A stretch of DNA of 64,000 bases from an uncultured bacterium. GTDB taxonomy: Bacteria; Bacteroidota; Bacteroidia; Chitinophagales; Chitinophagaceae. Both the position numbers and the translations under genes were made by a program. Below are positions 52,840 to 60,106 of the stretch, in pieces (the first letter of the stretch is position 1; the number at the start of each line of letters is the position of its first letter). The notes beneath the pieces are model-generated. The model had not been told where the DNA came from and did no database searches. It worked only from the letters and a program-made list of their open reading frames with translations. The stretch spans positions 47,607 through 111,606 of the forward strand of contig CAIKEH010000019.1 in the NCBI GenBank assembly GCA_903826405.1, in the 5' to 3' direction.

Positions 52840-53688
52840 TTATTTTATTATCCTACGGATCTTGTTTGCATCGTTGATCAGTTCCTCCAGATATTCCCAA
52901 TTTTCCTTCTCCAGGCAACTCTTGAATTTGCGCAATTGACTGATGTGTTCATTGAGCACATCAAGTACATTCTCCCGATTCTGCTTGAACACGGGCACCC
53001 ACATTTTAGGGTTGCTTTTGGCAAGCCGGACCGTGCTTTCAAAACCAGCACTGGCCAATTCAAAGATGGCATTGTCCTCTCTCTCTTTCTCCAAAACCGT
53101 ATTTGCCAGAGCGAAGGAGGTTATATGGGATATATGACTCACGTAAGCAGCATGCAGGTCATGTGCCTGGGCATCCATGTACAATTGATGCATTCCGATA
53201 CGCGAGAACATGTTCTTTGTCCACTCCAAAGCGTCTGCATCACTTTCTTCCACATTACAAAGGATCACCGCCTTGTTCTCAAAAGCACCGTGCACCGCTG
53301 CAGCAGGGCCGCTGTATTCCGTACCCCACATGGGGTGTGCAGCCACATAACGACCCCGTTTGGGATGCGACTGAACCGATCCCGTTAGCTGTGATTTGGT
53401 GGACCCCAGGTCGATCACGATCTGGTCGGTTACCTTGTCCAATAATCCGGGCAACAAAATAACTATCTGATCCACTGGGATGGACAGAATGATCACTTCC
53501 GCTTTTTCGGTGACCTCAGCAATGGAAGTAATCTCATCAACGAGTCCCCTTTCGAGTGCGACACGTTCATTTTCCGGGCTGGCGTCCACGCCAATGAGTT
53601 TGCTCGCCAAACCCTTTTCATTCAGTTGGAGCGCCAGTGACCCTCCGATGAGTCCCGTACCGATGATCGCGATTTTTTTTCTTTCCAT
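52840..53688 (-). CDS. tyrA: Prephenate dehydrogenase
   Basis: Oxidatively decarboxylates prephenate to 4-hydroxyphenylpyruvate for tyrosine. 282 residues: NAD site IAIIGTGLIGGSLALQLNEKG, VIILSIPVDQI, IVIDLGSTKSQL, AAHPMWGTEYSGP and DLHAAYVSHISHITSFALA. No ACT domain is present. ATG at 53688 is preferred to the TTG at 53694. 18 bp after the aminotransferase gene. Confidence 0.94.
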   Translation of the reverse strand: MERKKIAIIGTGLIGGSLALQLNEKGLASKLIGVDASPENERVALERGLVDEITSIAEVTEKAEVIILSIPVDQIVILLPGLLDKVTDQIVIDLGSTKSQLTGSVQSHPKRGRYVAAHPMWGTEYSGPAAAVHGAFENKAVILCNVEESDADALEWTKNMFSRIGMHQLYMDAQAHDLHAAYVSHISHITSFALANTVLEKEREDNAIFELASAGFESTVRLAKSNPKMWVPVFKQNRENVLDVLNEHISQLRKFKSCLEKENWEYLEELINDANKIRRIIK

Positions 53689-53706
53689 GTTCAAAGCATG
53701 ACCGTT

Positions 53707-54912
53707 TCAAATGGACCTCGGGATCTTTTCCCTGATCCTGCGTATCGATTCTGCAAATTTCTCTTCCGATGCACAGAGGCTGACTCGTATGAAACGGTTA
53801 CCCGCCTCGCCGAAGATGCCGCCCGGCGTGATGAAAACATGTGCCTTATACAGCACCTCATCACTCAGCGCATAACCATCCGTCATGCCTTCAGGTATGG
53901 CAGCCCATACGAACATACCTACTTGATCTTTCGAATAGGTGCAGCCCAACAGATCCAGCAGAGAGAAAGCCTCAACCCTGCGACGCCGGTATATACTGTT
54001 CACCCCTTCATACCATTCCTTTCCTAAACCCAATGCCTTGGCGGCAGCAAGTTGCACGGGAAGGAACATCCCGCTGTCCATATTGCTCTTGAATCGAAGC
54101 ACCTCTTCGATCCTTTCCTTTGCCGCGCACAACATCCCGATCCTCCAGCCGGCCATGTTCTGCGACTTACTCAGTGAATTCAACTCCAGCACAACATCCT
54201 TCGCACCGTTGATACTCAAAAGGCTTTGAGGTTCGTCGTTCAAGATGAAACTATAGGGGTTATCGTGTACGATGAACAACCCTTCTTCCCTCGCAAATGA
54301 AACGAGTTCTTCCATCCTTTTTCTGTCCGGTAATTGACCCGTGGGCATATGAGGATAATTGACAAAAATCAATTTCACCTCCTGACCATTTTCACGAATA
54401 CCGGAAATTCGTTTATGCATATCAGACAAATCCGGATGCCAGTCCCCTTGCTTGTTCAACTGATAAGTAGTAACTGAACCGCCAGCGAGTTTCACCGCAC
54501 TGGAATAAGTTGGATATCCGGGGTCGGGGACCAAGGCATGGTCACCCTTGTCCAGGTAAGTCATGCAAATATGCATGATGCCTTCCTTGCTTCCAATCAG
54601 GGGTAATATCTCTTTATCCGGATCCAGTTCCACACCATACCAAGTTAGGTACCAATCTGCCATCGCCTTGCGCAAAACCGGTGATCCCTTATAGGATTGA
54701 TAGGCGTGTACATTAGGCTTTGCGGATTCTTCCTGCAACACACGTATCACTTCAGGATGTGGAGGAAGATCAGGGCTGCCGATACCCAGGTTGATGATGG
54801 ACGCACCTGCACGGTTCATATCGTCGATCTCCCTGAGTTTACGGGAAAAGTAATATTCGCCGATGCCTTCCAAGCGACTTGAAGTATGCACTTTTTTCAT
54901 GATCGTGCTCAT
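53707..54912 (-). CDS. PLP-dependent aminotransferase (class I/II), probably aromatic
   Basis: A 401-residue fold-type I aminotransferase. NLGIGSPDLPPHPEV binds substrate, YPHMPTG replaces the usual NPxNPTG, and the PLP Lys is in ELNSLSKSQNMAGWRIG. It resembles LL-diaminopimelate/aspartate aminotransferases. Between pheA and tyrA it most likely aminates phenylpyruvate and hydroxyphenylpyruvate. ATG at 54912 overlaps the pheA stop as ATGA; the GTG at 54918 is less likely. Confidence 0.9.
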   Translation of the reverse strand: MSTIMKKVHTSSRLEGIGEYYFSRKLREIDDMNRAGASIINLGIGSPDLPPHPEVIRVLQEESAKPNVHAYQSYKGSPVLRKAMADWYLTWYGVELDPDKEILPLIGSKEGIMHICMTYLDKGDHALVPDPGYPTYSSAVKLAGGSVTTYQLNKQGDWHPDLSDMHKRISGIRENGQEVKLIFVNYPHMPTGQLPDRKRMEELVSFAREEGLFIVHDNPYSFILNDEPQSLLSINGAKDVVLELNSLSKSQNMAGWRIGMLCAAKERIEEVLRFKSNMDSGMFLPVQLAAAKALGLGKEWYEGVNSIYRRRRVEAFSLLDLLGCTYSKDQVGMFVWAAIPEGMTDGYALSDEVLYKAHVFITPGGIFGEAGNRFIRVSLCASEEKFAESIRRIREKIPRSI

Positions 54913-55790
54913 TTCCACTCCCCCCTTTTATAAATGCCCAGTACCTGCATACCAGCGGTGAGGGGCGTGATGGACTTCATGACCTGTTCGAACTGATCGG
55001 GTTCATCGAATTCCATATCCGCATGGAAACTATATTTGAAATCGCTTCCCGGAATGGGGAAGCTCTGCAGTTTACTCAGGTTTACGCCCTGATCAGCAAT
55101 GGAGCCGAGCACCCGGGCCAGGCTTCCTCGGGAATGGTCGGTATGAAAATTGAGCGAGGCCTTGTTGGCATTGGGCTCCGGCTTTACTTCCCGTTCACGT
55201 TGCAGTACGAGGAACCGGGTGTAATTGTTCTTCATCGTCTGGATATTCGGGGCGATCACATCCAACTGGAAAAGCTCAGCAGCCAACCTGCTCGCGATCG
55301 CTGCCACGTGCTTGCTCCGATGCTGATGCACGAGTTTGGCACTGAGGGCAGTATCCTCCGTCTCAATGAGTTTCCAATTGTGTTTTTCGAGGAAGTCGAG
55401 ACATTGCAGGATGGCCATGGGATGAGAATGCACTTCTCGTATCTGGTCCAGACCAACACCGGGATTGACCAAGAGGTTCTGGCGGATCTGAAGGTAGACC
55501 TCACCAATGATTCGTAGCCCCGATTTTTGCAACAGATTGTAGTTAGGTAGTATACTACCGGCAATGGAATTCTCGATGGCCATTACCCCGGCCTGGCTCA
55601 ATTTCCTGTTCGAAGAGATCCGCACCACATCGCGAAAATTGGCACAAGGGATCACTTCCGCATCCTTACCGAAGAACTGCCAAGCGGCAACCTGATGGAA
55701 GCTTCCTTCATAACCCTGAATCGCCACCCCATTGCCGACTCCATTCTGAATACCCTTCGCTGACTTCTTTGCCATTCCTTTCATTTTCAT
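54909..55790 (-). CDS. pheA: Prephenate dehydratase
   Basis: Converts prephenate to phenylpyruvate. A 293-residue monofunctional form: VAIQGYEGSFHQVAAWQFFG, VMAIENSIAGSILPNYNLL, HSHPMAILQCLDFLE, and NNYTRFLVL with the catalytic Thr-Arg-Phe. A C-terminal ACT domain with GVNLSKLQSFPIPGSDFKYSFHADMEF should bind Phe for feedback inhibition. The first 20 residues (MKMKGMAKKSAKGIQNGVGN) are an unusual basic extension. It is the first enzyme gene of the operon, behind the attenuator. Confidence 0.95.
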   Translation of the reverse strand: MKMKGMAKKSAKGIQNGVGNGVAIQGYEGSFHQVAAWQFFGKDAEVIPCANFRDVVRISSNRKLSQAGVMAIENSIAGSILPNYNLLQKSGLRIIGEVYLQIRQNLLVNPGVGLDQIREVHSHPMAILQCLDFLEKHNWKLIETEDTALSAKLVHQHRSKHVAAIASRLAAELFQLDVIAPNIQTMKNNYTRFLVLQREREVKPEPNANKASLNFHTDHSRGSLARVLGSIADQGVNLSKLQSFPIPGSDFKYSFHADMEFDEPDQFEQVMKSITPLTAGMQVLGIYKRGEWK

Positions 55791-55806
55791 CGCTCTCCAT
55801 ACGGAG

Positions 55807-55835
55807 AAAAAAAAATCCCGGCTTTTGGCCGGGAT
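55807..55835 (-). terminator. Attenuator terminator in front of pheA
   Basis: Stem ATCCCGGC (55828-55835) / GCCGGGAT (55815-55822), loop CAAAA, then nine T residues in the transcript (55807-55815). It lies 16 bases before the pheA ATG and inside the leader, so it can only serve to abort transcription before the operon. Its 5' arm can instead pair with CCGGGAT at 55882-55888. Confidence 0.92.
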
Positions 55836-55896
55836 CCTATGTTGAAATTCATTTCTCAGAGTTGTTCATTCAACAAAAGGCATCCCGGTCTACCGG
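55829..55896 (-). promoter_or_regulatory. Antiterminator and pause-hairpin segments of the aromatic attenuator
   Basis: CCGG (55893-55896) can pair with CCGG (55885-55888), a short 1:2 hairpin. The second copy belongs to CCGGGAT (55882-55888), which is complementary to ATCCCGG (55829-55835), the 5' arm of the terminator, giving a 2:3 antiterminator. A ribosome stalled on the Phe/Tyr codons just upstream would cover segment 1 and favour read-through. Confidence 0.8.
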
Positions 55897-55948
55897 TAAA
55901 ATAGAAGAAGTAAAAATAAAACAAACGGTATGCTTTTGTAGCTATCAT
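55856..55948 (-). CDS. Phe/Tyr-rich leader peptide of the aromatic operon attenuator
   Basis: A 30-residue frame from ATG 55948 to TGA 55856. It begins MIATKAYRL and continues with eight aromatic residues in a row, FYFYFFYF (codons 10-17, 55898-55921), then TGRPGCLLLNEQL. Nine of 17 codons up to that point are Phe or Tyr, which is what a sensor of charged tRNA-Phe and tRNA-Tyr needs. The ATG lies eight bases after a perfect promoter box, so translation starts at once. It functions like pheL of enterobacteria, but the sequence is unrelated. Confidence 0.9.
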   Translation of the reverse strand: MIATKAYRLFYFYFFYFTGRPGCLLLNEQL

Positions 55949-55955
55949 GAGCTTA

Positions 55956-55986
55956 CAAATATAAGGATCCTGCAGAATTACCCAAA
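55956..55986 (-). promoter_or_regulatory. Promoter of the aromatic amino-acid operon
   Basis: TTTG (55983-55986), a 19 bp spacer and TATATTTG (55956-55963): a perfect match to the Bacteroidota consensus. The -33 element starts on the base after the helicase stop codon. The leader RNA is about 160 bases long. Confidence 0.85.
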
Positions 55987-57669
55987 TTATTCTTTGCCGC
56001 TTTTACGGCGCACACTACTATTTTCAGCGTCGTTCATGCGGATGTAGCGGCCCTTGAATTTCTTGCCATCCAAGGATTTGATCATGGCCTTGGCCGCCGC
56101 CGGTTCCACCTCCACCCAGCTGTTCATCTCTTTCATATCGATCCTGCCGAGAACTTCTTTTTTGAGGTCGCTCATGTCTAGAATGAACTGGAGGAAACTT
56201 GCCTTGTAGAAGCCATCCTTGGTGCCCAGATTAACGAAAAGTTTCTGGTAATTGCCTCCTGATTCAAATTTCCGACCACGGGTGTCCCGAAATTCCTTAC
56301 CCTCTCTAGATGATATCGCTGTTCGTTCTCTGATCCTGTCTGAATGGATATTCAGGTCTGCAGCATTCTCATAGTATTGCAGGAAGCGGTCGAACTCCAG
56401 GGCAGCCACACGCTGAAGGATCTCCTCCTTTTCCACTTCAGCGAATTTCTCGCGGAGTACAGGGAGATAGGCTTCGTATTCGCCATGGCTGATATCGGCT
56501 TTGAGCATCTTTTCGATGAAGTGGAAGAATTGTTTCCTGCAGACGTCTTTCCCCGAAGGGATGTCCATCTTGTGGAATTTGTTGTTCACCAACCTCTCGA
56601 TCTGCTTCAAGCGAAAAGTTTCGCGGGGAGTCAGAATGGAGACACAGACACCGCTGTTACCTGCGCGTCCGGTGCGTCCGCTTCGGTGGGTATAGACTTC
56701 CATGTCGTCAGGAAGTTCGTAGTTGACCACGTGGGTTATTCCCTGCACGTCTATTCCCCGGGCCGCCACGTCCGTCGCGATGATGAGTTGCAAGTTTTTT
56801 GCGCGGAAGCGGGCCATGACCTTATCACGCTGAGCCTGGTTCAGGTCACCGTGAAGAGCGTCAATATCATAGCCCTCGCGGATCAGATTTTCCGTGATGG
56901 TCTGTGCGTCTGCTTTGGTACGACTGAAGATGATCCCGTATATCCCAGGGTTGAAATCAATGATGCGTTTTAGAGTCTGATATCGGTTATGGTGGGCTGT
57001 CACATAATACTGGTGATCGATATTGACATTGGTCGCATTAGCCTTGCCGATGGTGATTTCGAAAGGCTGTTTCATGAATCGCTTGCTGACCTGACGCACT
57101 TCTGGGGGCATGGTGGCACTGAATAGCCATCCGCTATGTCGGGAGGGGGTATTGCCCAGAATGAATTCGATGTCCTCACGAAAACCCATGTTGAGCATTT
57201 CGTCTGCTTCGTCGAGCACCACATAATGGATCTTCTCCAGCTGGATGGCCTTCCGTTCAATAAGATCGATGAGTCGACCTGGTGTAGCGACAACGATCTG
57301 TGGACCTTTCTTGAGATCACGGATCTGCTCACCGATCGAGGTACCACCATATACCGGGACAACACCTATTCCAGCATGGTGTTTTTTGAAAGAAGTCAGA
57401 TCTTTGGAGATCTGCATACAAAGCTCTCGGGTCGGACAGACAACGAGGGCCTGTGGGTATTTATCCTCACGGCTAACCAGTTGCAACAGAGGAAGGCCGA
57501 AAGCAGCAGTTTTGCCTGTTCCTGTCTGGGCAAGTCCTACGAAATCACGTGTGCCGCTGAGCAGAACCGGGATGGCTTGCTCCTGTATCGGAGTTGGCGT
57601 TGTGAATCCAAGGGCCTCAATGGATTTCAGGAGACCTTCCTCAATTCCTAACGCTTCAAATGTGGACAT
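55987..57669 (-). CDS. DEAD-box RNA helicase with C-terminal DbpA-like RNA-binding domain
   Basis: A 560-residue ATP-dependent RNA helicase. Q motif PTPIQEQAIPVLLSG, motif I AQTGTGKT (47-54), motif II VLDEADEMLNMGF, motif III SATMP, then helicase C with RGIDVQGITHVVNYELP and HRSGRTGRAGNSG. The C-terminal KLFVNLGTKDGFYKASFLQFIL...RIDMKEMNSWVEVEP is a DbpA-type RNA-binding domain, so a role in ribosome assembly or cold RNA remodelling is likely. ATG at 57669 starts the family core; the 35 upstream codons run over an intergenic repeat and are rejected. Confidence 0.95.
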   Translation of the reverse strand: MSTFEALGIEEGLLKSIEALGFTTPTPIQEQAIPVLLSGTRDFVGLAQTGTGKTAAFGLPLLQLVSREDKYPQALVVCPTRELCMQISKDLTSFKKHHAGIGVVPVYGGTSIGEQIRDLKKGPQIVVATPGRLIDLIERKAIQLEKIHYVVLDEADEMLNMGFREDIEFILGNTPSRHSGWLFSATMPPEVRQVSKRFMKQPFEITIGKANATNVNIDHQYYVTAHHNRYQTLKRIIDFNPGIYGIIFSRTKADAQTITENLIREGYDIDALHGDLNQAQRDKVMARFRAKNLQLIIATDVAARGIDVQGITHVVNYELPDDMEVYTHRSGRTGRAGNSGVCVSILTPRETFRLKQIERLVNNKFHKMDIPSGKDVCRKQFFHFIEKMLKADISHGEYEAYLPVLREKFAEVEKEEILQRVAALEFDRFLQYYENAADLNIHSDRIRERTAISSREGKEFRDTRGRKFESGGNYQKLFVNLGTKDGFYKASFLQFILDMSDLKKEVLGRIDMKEMNSWVEVEPAAAKAMIKSLDGKKFKGRYIRMNDAENSSVRRKSGKE

Positions 57670-57937
57670 GGGAAATTTTTTGCGAAGGTACGCCGAAATG
57701 GGTTGGTAGATTCCGAATTCCGGATTCCGAATGCGGAATTCTGGAGGGATGGCACCATGAATAGTGTTCAACACGCCGATCCTTCCTGGACGAAATGATT
57801 ATTAATTTAATCAGCGGAGTATTGACCTTGAAACTTGACCGGGAAAAGCAGTTCAAGTCTGTCGCCAGGGAATGGTTACATCATGTGATGCTGATTGGCT
57901 TTCAATTCGGAATCCACAATTCATACTCCCGAAGGGG
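57670..57937. other. Intergenic region upstream of the helicase
   Basis: No gene seen. Just before the helicase ATG lies TACCTTCG, one base off the TAnnTTTG box. The stretch also carries the palindromic repeat at 57711-57739 and a third related fragment, CAATTCGGAATCC, near 57903. Confidence 0.5.
57711..57739. repeat. Palindromic intergenic repeat copy 2
   Basis: 57711-57726 is identical to the 16 bp sequence at 45781-45796. It runs into a hairpin ATTCCG-AATG-CGGAAT (57724-57739) similar to the one at 52764-52776. REP-like in size and position, but the family is too small in this window to define. Confidence 0.4.
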
Positions 57938-57972
57938 AAAAAAAAGGCCATTCCGTAGACACGGAACGACCT
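57938..57972 (-). terminator. Intrinsic terminator of the Ala-rich lipoprotein gene
   Basis: A 12 bp stem with two G-T wobble pairs (57961-57972 / 57945-57956), loop of four, followed in the transcript by eight T residues. It lies about 30 bp after the stop codon. Confidence 0.88.
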
Positions 57973-58000
57973 CAACGATTGCTTGCCATATGAAAAACTC

Positions 58001-58246
58001 TTACTTTTTGACAGCTTCTTTCACTGCACTGACAGCTGCTTTTACAGCGGATTTTGCAGTGTCGACAGCAGCTTTGGCAGCAGAGTCAACTTTGACGGCA
58101 GCGGAGTCAACTTTAGCAGCAGCTGAGTCAACTGCTTTTGCAGCTGCGTCAACGGTTGCTGCTGCGGAATCAACTTTGGTTTCAGTGCTGGAACCACCGC
58201 AAGCTGCGAGAGCGCTGAGCGCTACGATTACAAGAACCTTTTTCAT
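58001..58246 (-). CDS. Small Ala-rich repeat lipoprotein
   Basis: An 81-residue lipoprotein: signal MKKVLVIVALSALAAC, lipidated at Cys16. The mature part is built from a seven-residue-like repeat, KVDSAAATVDAAAKAVDSAA and on, then AVKAAVSAVKEAVKK, which should form one long Ala-rich helix or coiled coil. This recalls Lpp-like or histone-like helices, but no Lpp signature (C-terminal Lys for peptidoglycan is present as KK) can be proven. It has its own terminator and is divergent from the ECF sigma gene. Confidence 0.7.
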   Translation of the reverse strand: MKKVLVIVALSALAACGGSSTETKVDSAAATVDAAAKAVDSAAAKVDSAAVKVDSAAKAAVDTAKSAVKAAVSAVKEAVKK

Positions 58247-58353
58247 TCGTTTGGTTTTTGAATTGTTTTATTGAAAATTCAACATTAATACGTGAGAAAG
58301 GCATAAGGTAACCCATTCCCTGACTGATTTTTTTCGTTCTTTTGTGGGTTACA

Positions 58354-58370
58354 TTGGATAACCAATTGGT
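58354..58370. promoter_or_regulatory. Overlapping palindromes before the ECF sigma gene
   Basis: TTGG-ATAA-CCAA overlaps ACCAATTGGT (58361-58370), a 10 bp perfect palindrome, 15 bp before the GTG start. It could be an operator or an autoregulated promoter. No standard -7 box is seen here. Confidence 0.3.
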
Positions 58371-58385
58371 ATTAATATAGGTCGA

Positions 58386-58952
58386 GTGAGTACACTGGAA
58401 AAGGAAAGGGAATTACTTAAAGGACTGGCTGACAATGAGAAAAGTGCGATCGAGGCCATTTATCGGGACAATTATGTCCTGATACAGCACTTAGTGGTTA
58501 ACAATAATGGTTCCGAGGACGACGCACGGGATGTTTTTCAGGAAGCCTTAATGGTGCTCTATGAAAAAGCCAGATCCGGGACTTTCGAACTGAACTGTCA
58601 GATCCGAACCTACCTGTATTCAGTTTGCAAAAGGCTTTGGCTCAAGAGATTACAACAGATAAGACGCTTCGATTCACAAGTGGAGAGTCTGGAGGCGACC
58701 GTACCAGTGGAGGAGGATCTGGAGATTCACGAAAAGCTCGATTTTCAGTATGTGACCATGAGAACGGCGATGGGCAGGATCGGAGAACCGTGCAAAAGTC
58801 TGTTGGAAGCTTTTTATGTTCACCATAAGAACATGATCGAAATAGCGGCATTTTTCGGATATACCAATGCCGACAATGCCAAGAACCAGAAATACAAGTG
58901 CCTGATGAGGCTGAAGAAACTTTTCTTCGCAGAATATAAAAATGTCAATTGA
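58386..58952 (+). CDS. ECF-type RNA polymerase sigma factor
   Basis: A 188-residue sigma-70 family protein. Region 2: AIYRDNYVLIQHLVVNNNGSEDDARDVFQEALMVLYEKA. Region 4: LLEAFYVHHKNMIEIAAFFGYTNADNAKNQKYKCLMRLKKLF. The start is GTG at 58386. Region 4 is unusually written (NADNAKNQKYKCL), as in a Bacteroidota subgroup of ECF factors. Its stop overlaps the start of the fused anti-sigma/protease gene by one base, so the two form one regulatory unit. Confidence 0.9.
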   Translation: MSTLEKERELLKGLADNEKSAIEAIYRDNYVLIQHLVVNNNGSEDDARDVFQEALMVLYEKARSGTFELNCQIRTYLYSVCKRLWLKRLQQIRRFDSQVESLEATVPVEEDLEIHEKLDFQYVTMRTAMGRIGEPCKSLLEAFYVHHKNMIEIAAFFGYTNADNAKNQKYKCLMRLKKLFFAEYKNVN

Positions 58953-60055
58953 TGGATCAGATCGTTCTCCTAGAGGCTGTGGAAAAGTACCTGCGTGGTG
59001 AAATGAATCCTGCGGAATCCAATGCCTTTGATGACATGCGCAAAAAGAGTCCCGAGATCGACCAGTTCGTTGTTGAGCACCATTATTTTTTGGAGCAGAT
59101 CGAAAAATATGGCGAGAAAAAACGTTTCAAAGCCAACCTTTACGACATACATCACACATTGAAGGAGAATGCAGAGATCAAGGATCTGACTCCCGTAAAC
59201 CAAGGCAGGATCATTCAACTTTGGCATCGTTACCGAAAAGTGGTAGCTGTTGCCGCTTCCATAGCAGGTATAACTGCACTACTTACAAGTGTACTCACCA
59301 CGGTTCTGTCTCCCAAAGCCCCTGTCAGCGACGTCGAGGAACTGCGCAAGAAGGTCAGCAACTTGGAAAGCCGCACGAATGATCAGGGTCGTGTACTCAG
59401 TGACGTTAAAAAGAAAATAGAACCCGGCTCCACTGTCAAGTTCGGAGGAACAAGTTTCCTCCTGGATGGACATGGTTACCTCGTCACGAGCGCCCATGTG
59501 GTCAAAGATGCCGCCCGCATCTATGTTCAGAATAACAAAGGGGACGATTTCCATGCGGACATACTCTCCACTGATATCAGCCGCGACATCGCAATCCTTC
59601 GGATCAATGACAGCGACTTCCATTTCCAGGGCACTCTTCCTTATGGCATCAAAAAAACTACTGCCGACCTTTCTGAGCCCCTGTACACCCTGGGATACCC
59701 AAAAGATGAGATCGTTTACAACGAAGGGTACCTGAGTGCAAAAACCGGACTCAAGGGAGATACAATGGCTTTCCAGATCTCCATCTCCGCCAATCCAGGC
59801 AACAGCGGCGGTCCCGTCCTGAATCGGAATGGCGAGGTCATTGGGATCCTAAACGCCCGCCAGACAGCTGCCGAAGGCGTTGTTTTCGCCGTCAAATCGG
59901 AGAACATCCTACGTGTCATTGATGAACTGAAAAAATCCGACAGCACCGTGAACATCAGGATCGGCGGCATTTCCGGGGTCAAGGCAATGGATAGGTCGAG
60001 ACAAGTGAAGAAGATCGAGGAATGTATTTACATGGTGAAGGTCATACTCCAATAA
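58952..60055 (+). CDS. Membrane-anchored trypsin-like serine protease with anti-sigma-like cytoplasmic domain
   Basis: A 367-residue fusion. Residues about 5-75 (EAVEKYLRGEMNPAESNAFDDMRKKSPEIDQFV) look like the cytoplasmic part of Bacteroidota anti-sigma factors. A membrane span follows (about 97-119), then a short coiled coil (127-157), then an HtrA/DegS-like S1C protease domain with His182 (TSAHVV), Asp212 (SRDIAIL) and Ser285 (PGNSGGPV). There is no PDZ domain. The protein could sense envelope stress and release the sigma factor encoded just upstream. The anti-sigma role is inferred from domain order and coupling. Confidence 0.8.
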   Translation: MDQIVLLEAVEKYLRGEMNPAESNAFDDMRKKSPEIDQFVVEHHYFLEQIEKYGEKKRFKANLYDIHHTLKENAEIKDLTPVNQGRIIQLWHRYRKVVAVAASIAGITALLTSVLTTVLSPKAPVSDVEELRKKVSNLESRTNDQGRVLSDVKKKIEPGSTVKFGGTSFLLDGHGYLVTSAHVVKDAARIYVQNNKGDDFHADILSTDISRDIAILRINDSDFHFQGTLPYGIKKTTADLSEPLYTLGYPKDEIVYNEGYLSAKTGLKGDTMAFQISISANPGNSGGPVLNRNGEVIGILNARQTAAEGVVFAVKSENILRVIDELKKSDSTVNIRIGGISGVKAMDRSRQVKKIEECIYMVKVILQ

Positions 60056-60076
60056 AAGACATCCACTACCATATGG

Positions 60077-60106
60077 AAGGCCCTGGAGACAGGGTCTTTT
60101 CATTTT
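60077..60106 (+). terminator. Intrinsic terminator after the protease gene
   Basis: Stem AAGGCCCTG / CAGGGTCTT (one G-T pair) around GAGA, followed by TT-CATTTTT. It overlaps the last codons of the convergent amidohydrolase gene. Confidence 0.65.

Noticed and set aside
56344..56973. Plus-strand open frame of 209 codons inside the helicase
   Set aside because: Antisense to conserved helicase motifs; no start signal or family pattern.
58001..58246. Repeat array suggestive of CRISPR or satellite DNA
   Set aside because: The repeats are codons for VDSAA-type residues in one open frame and are not separated by spacers.
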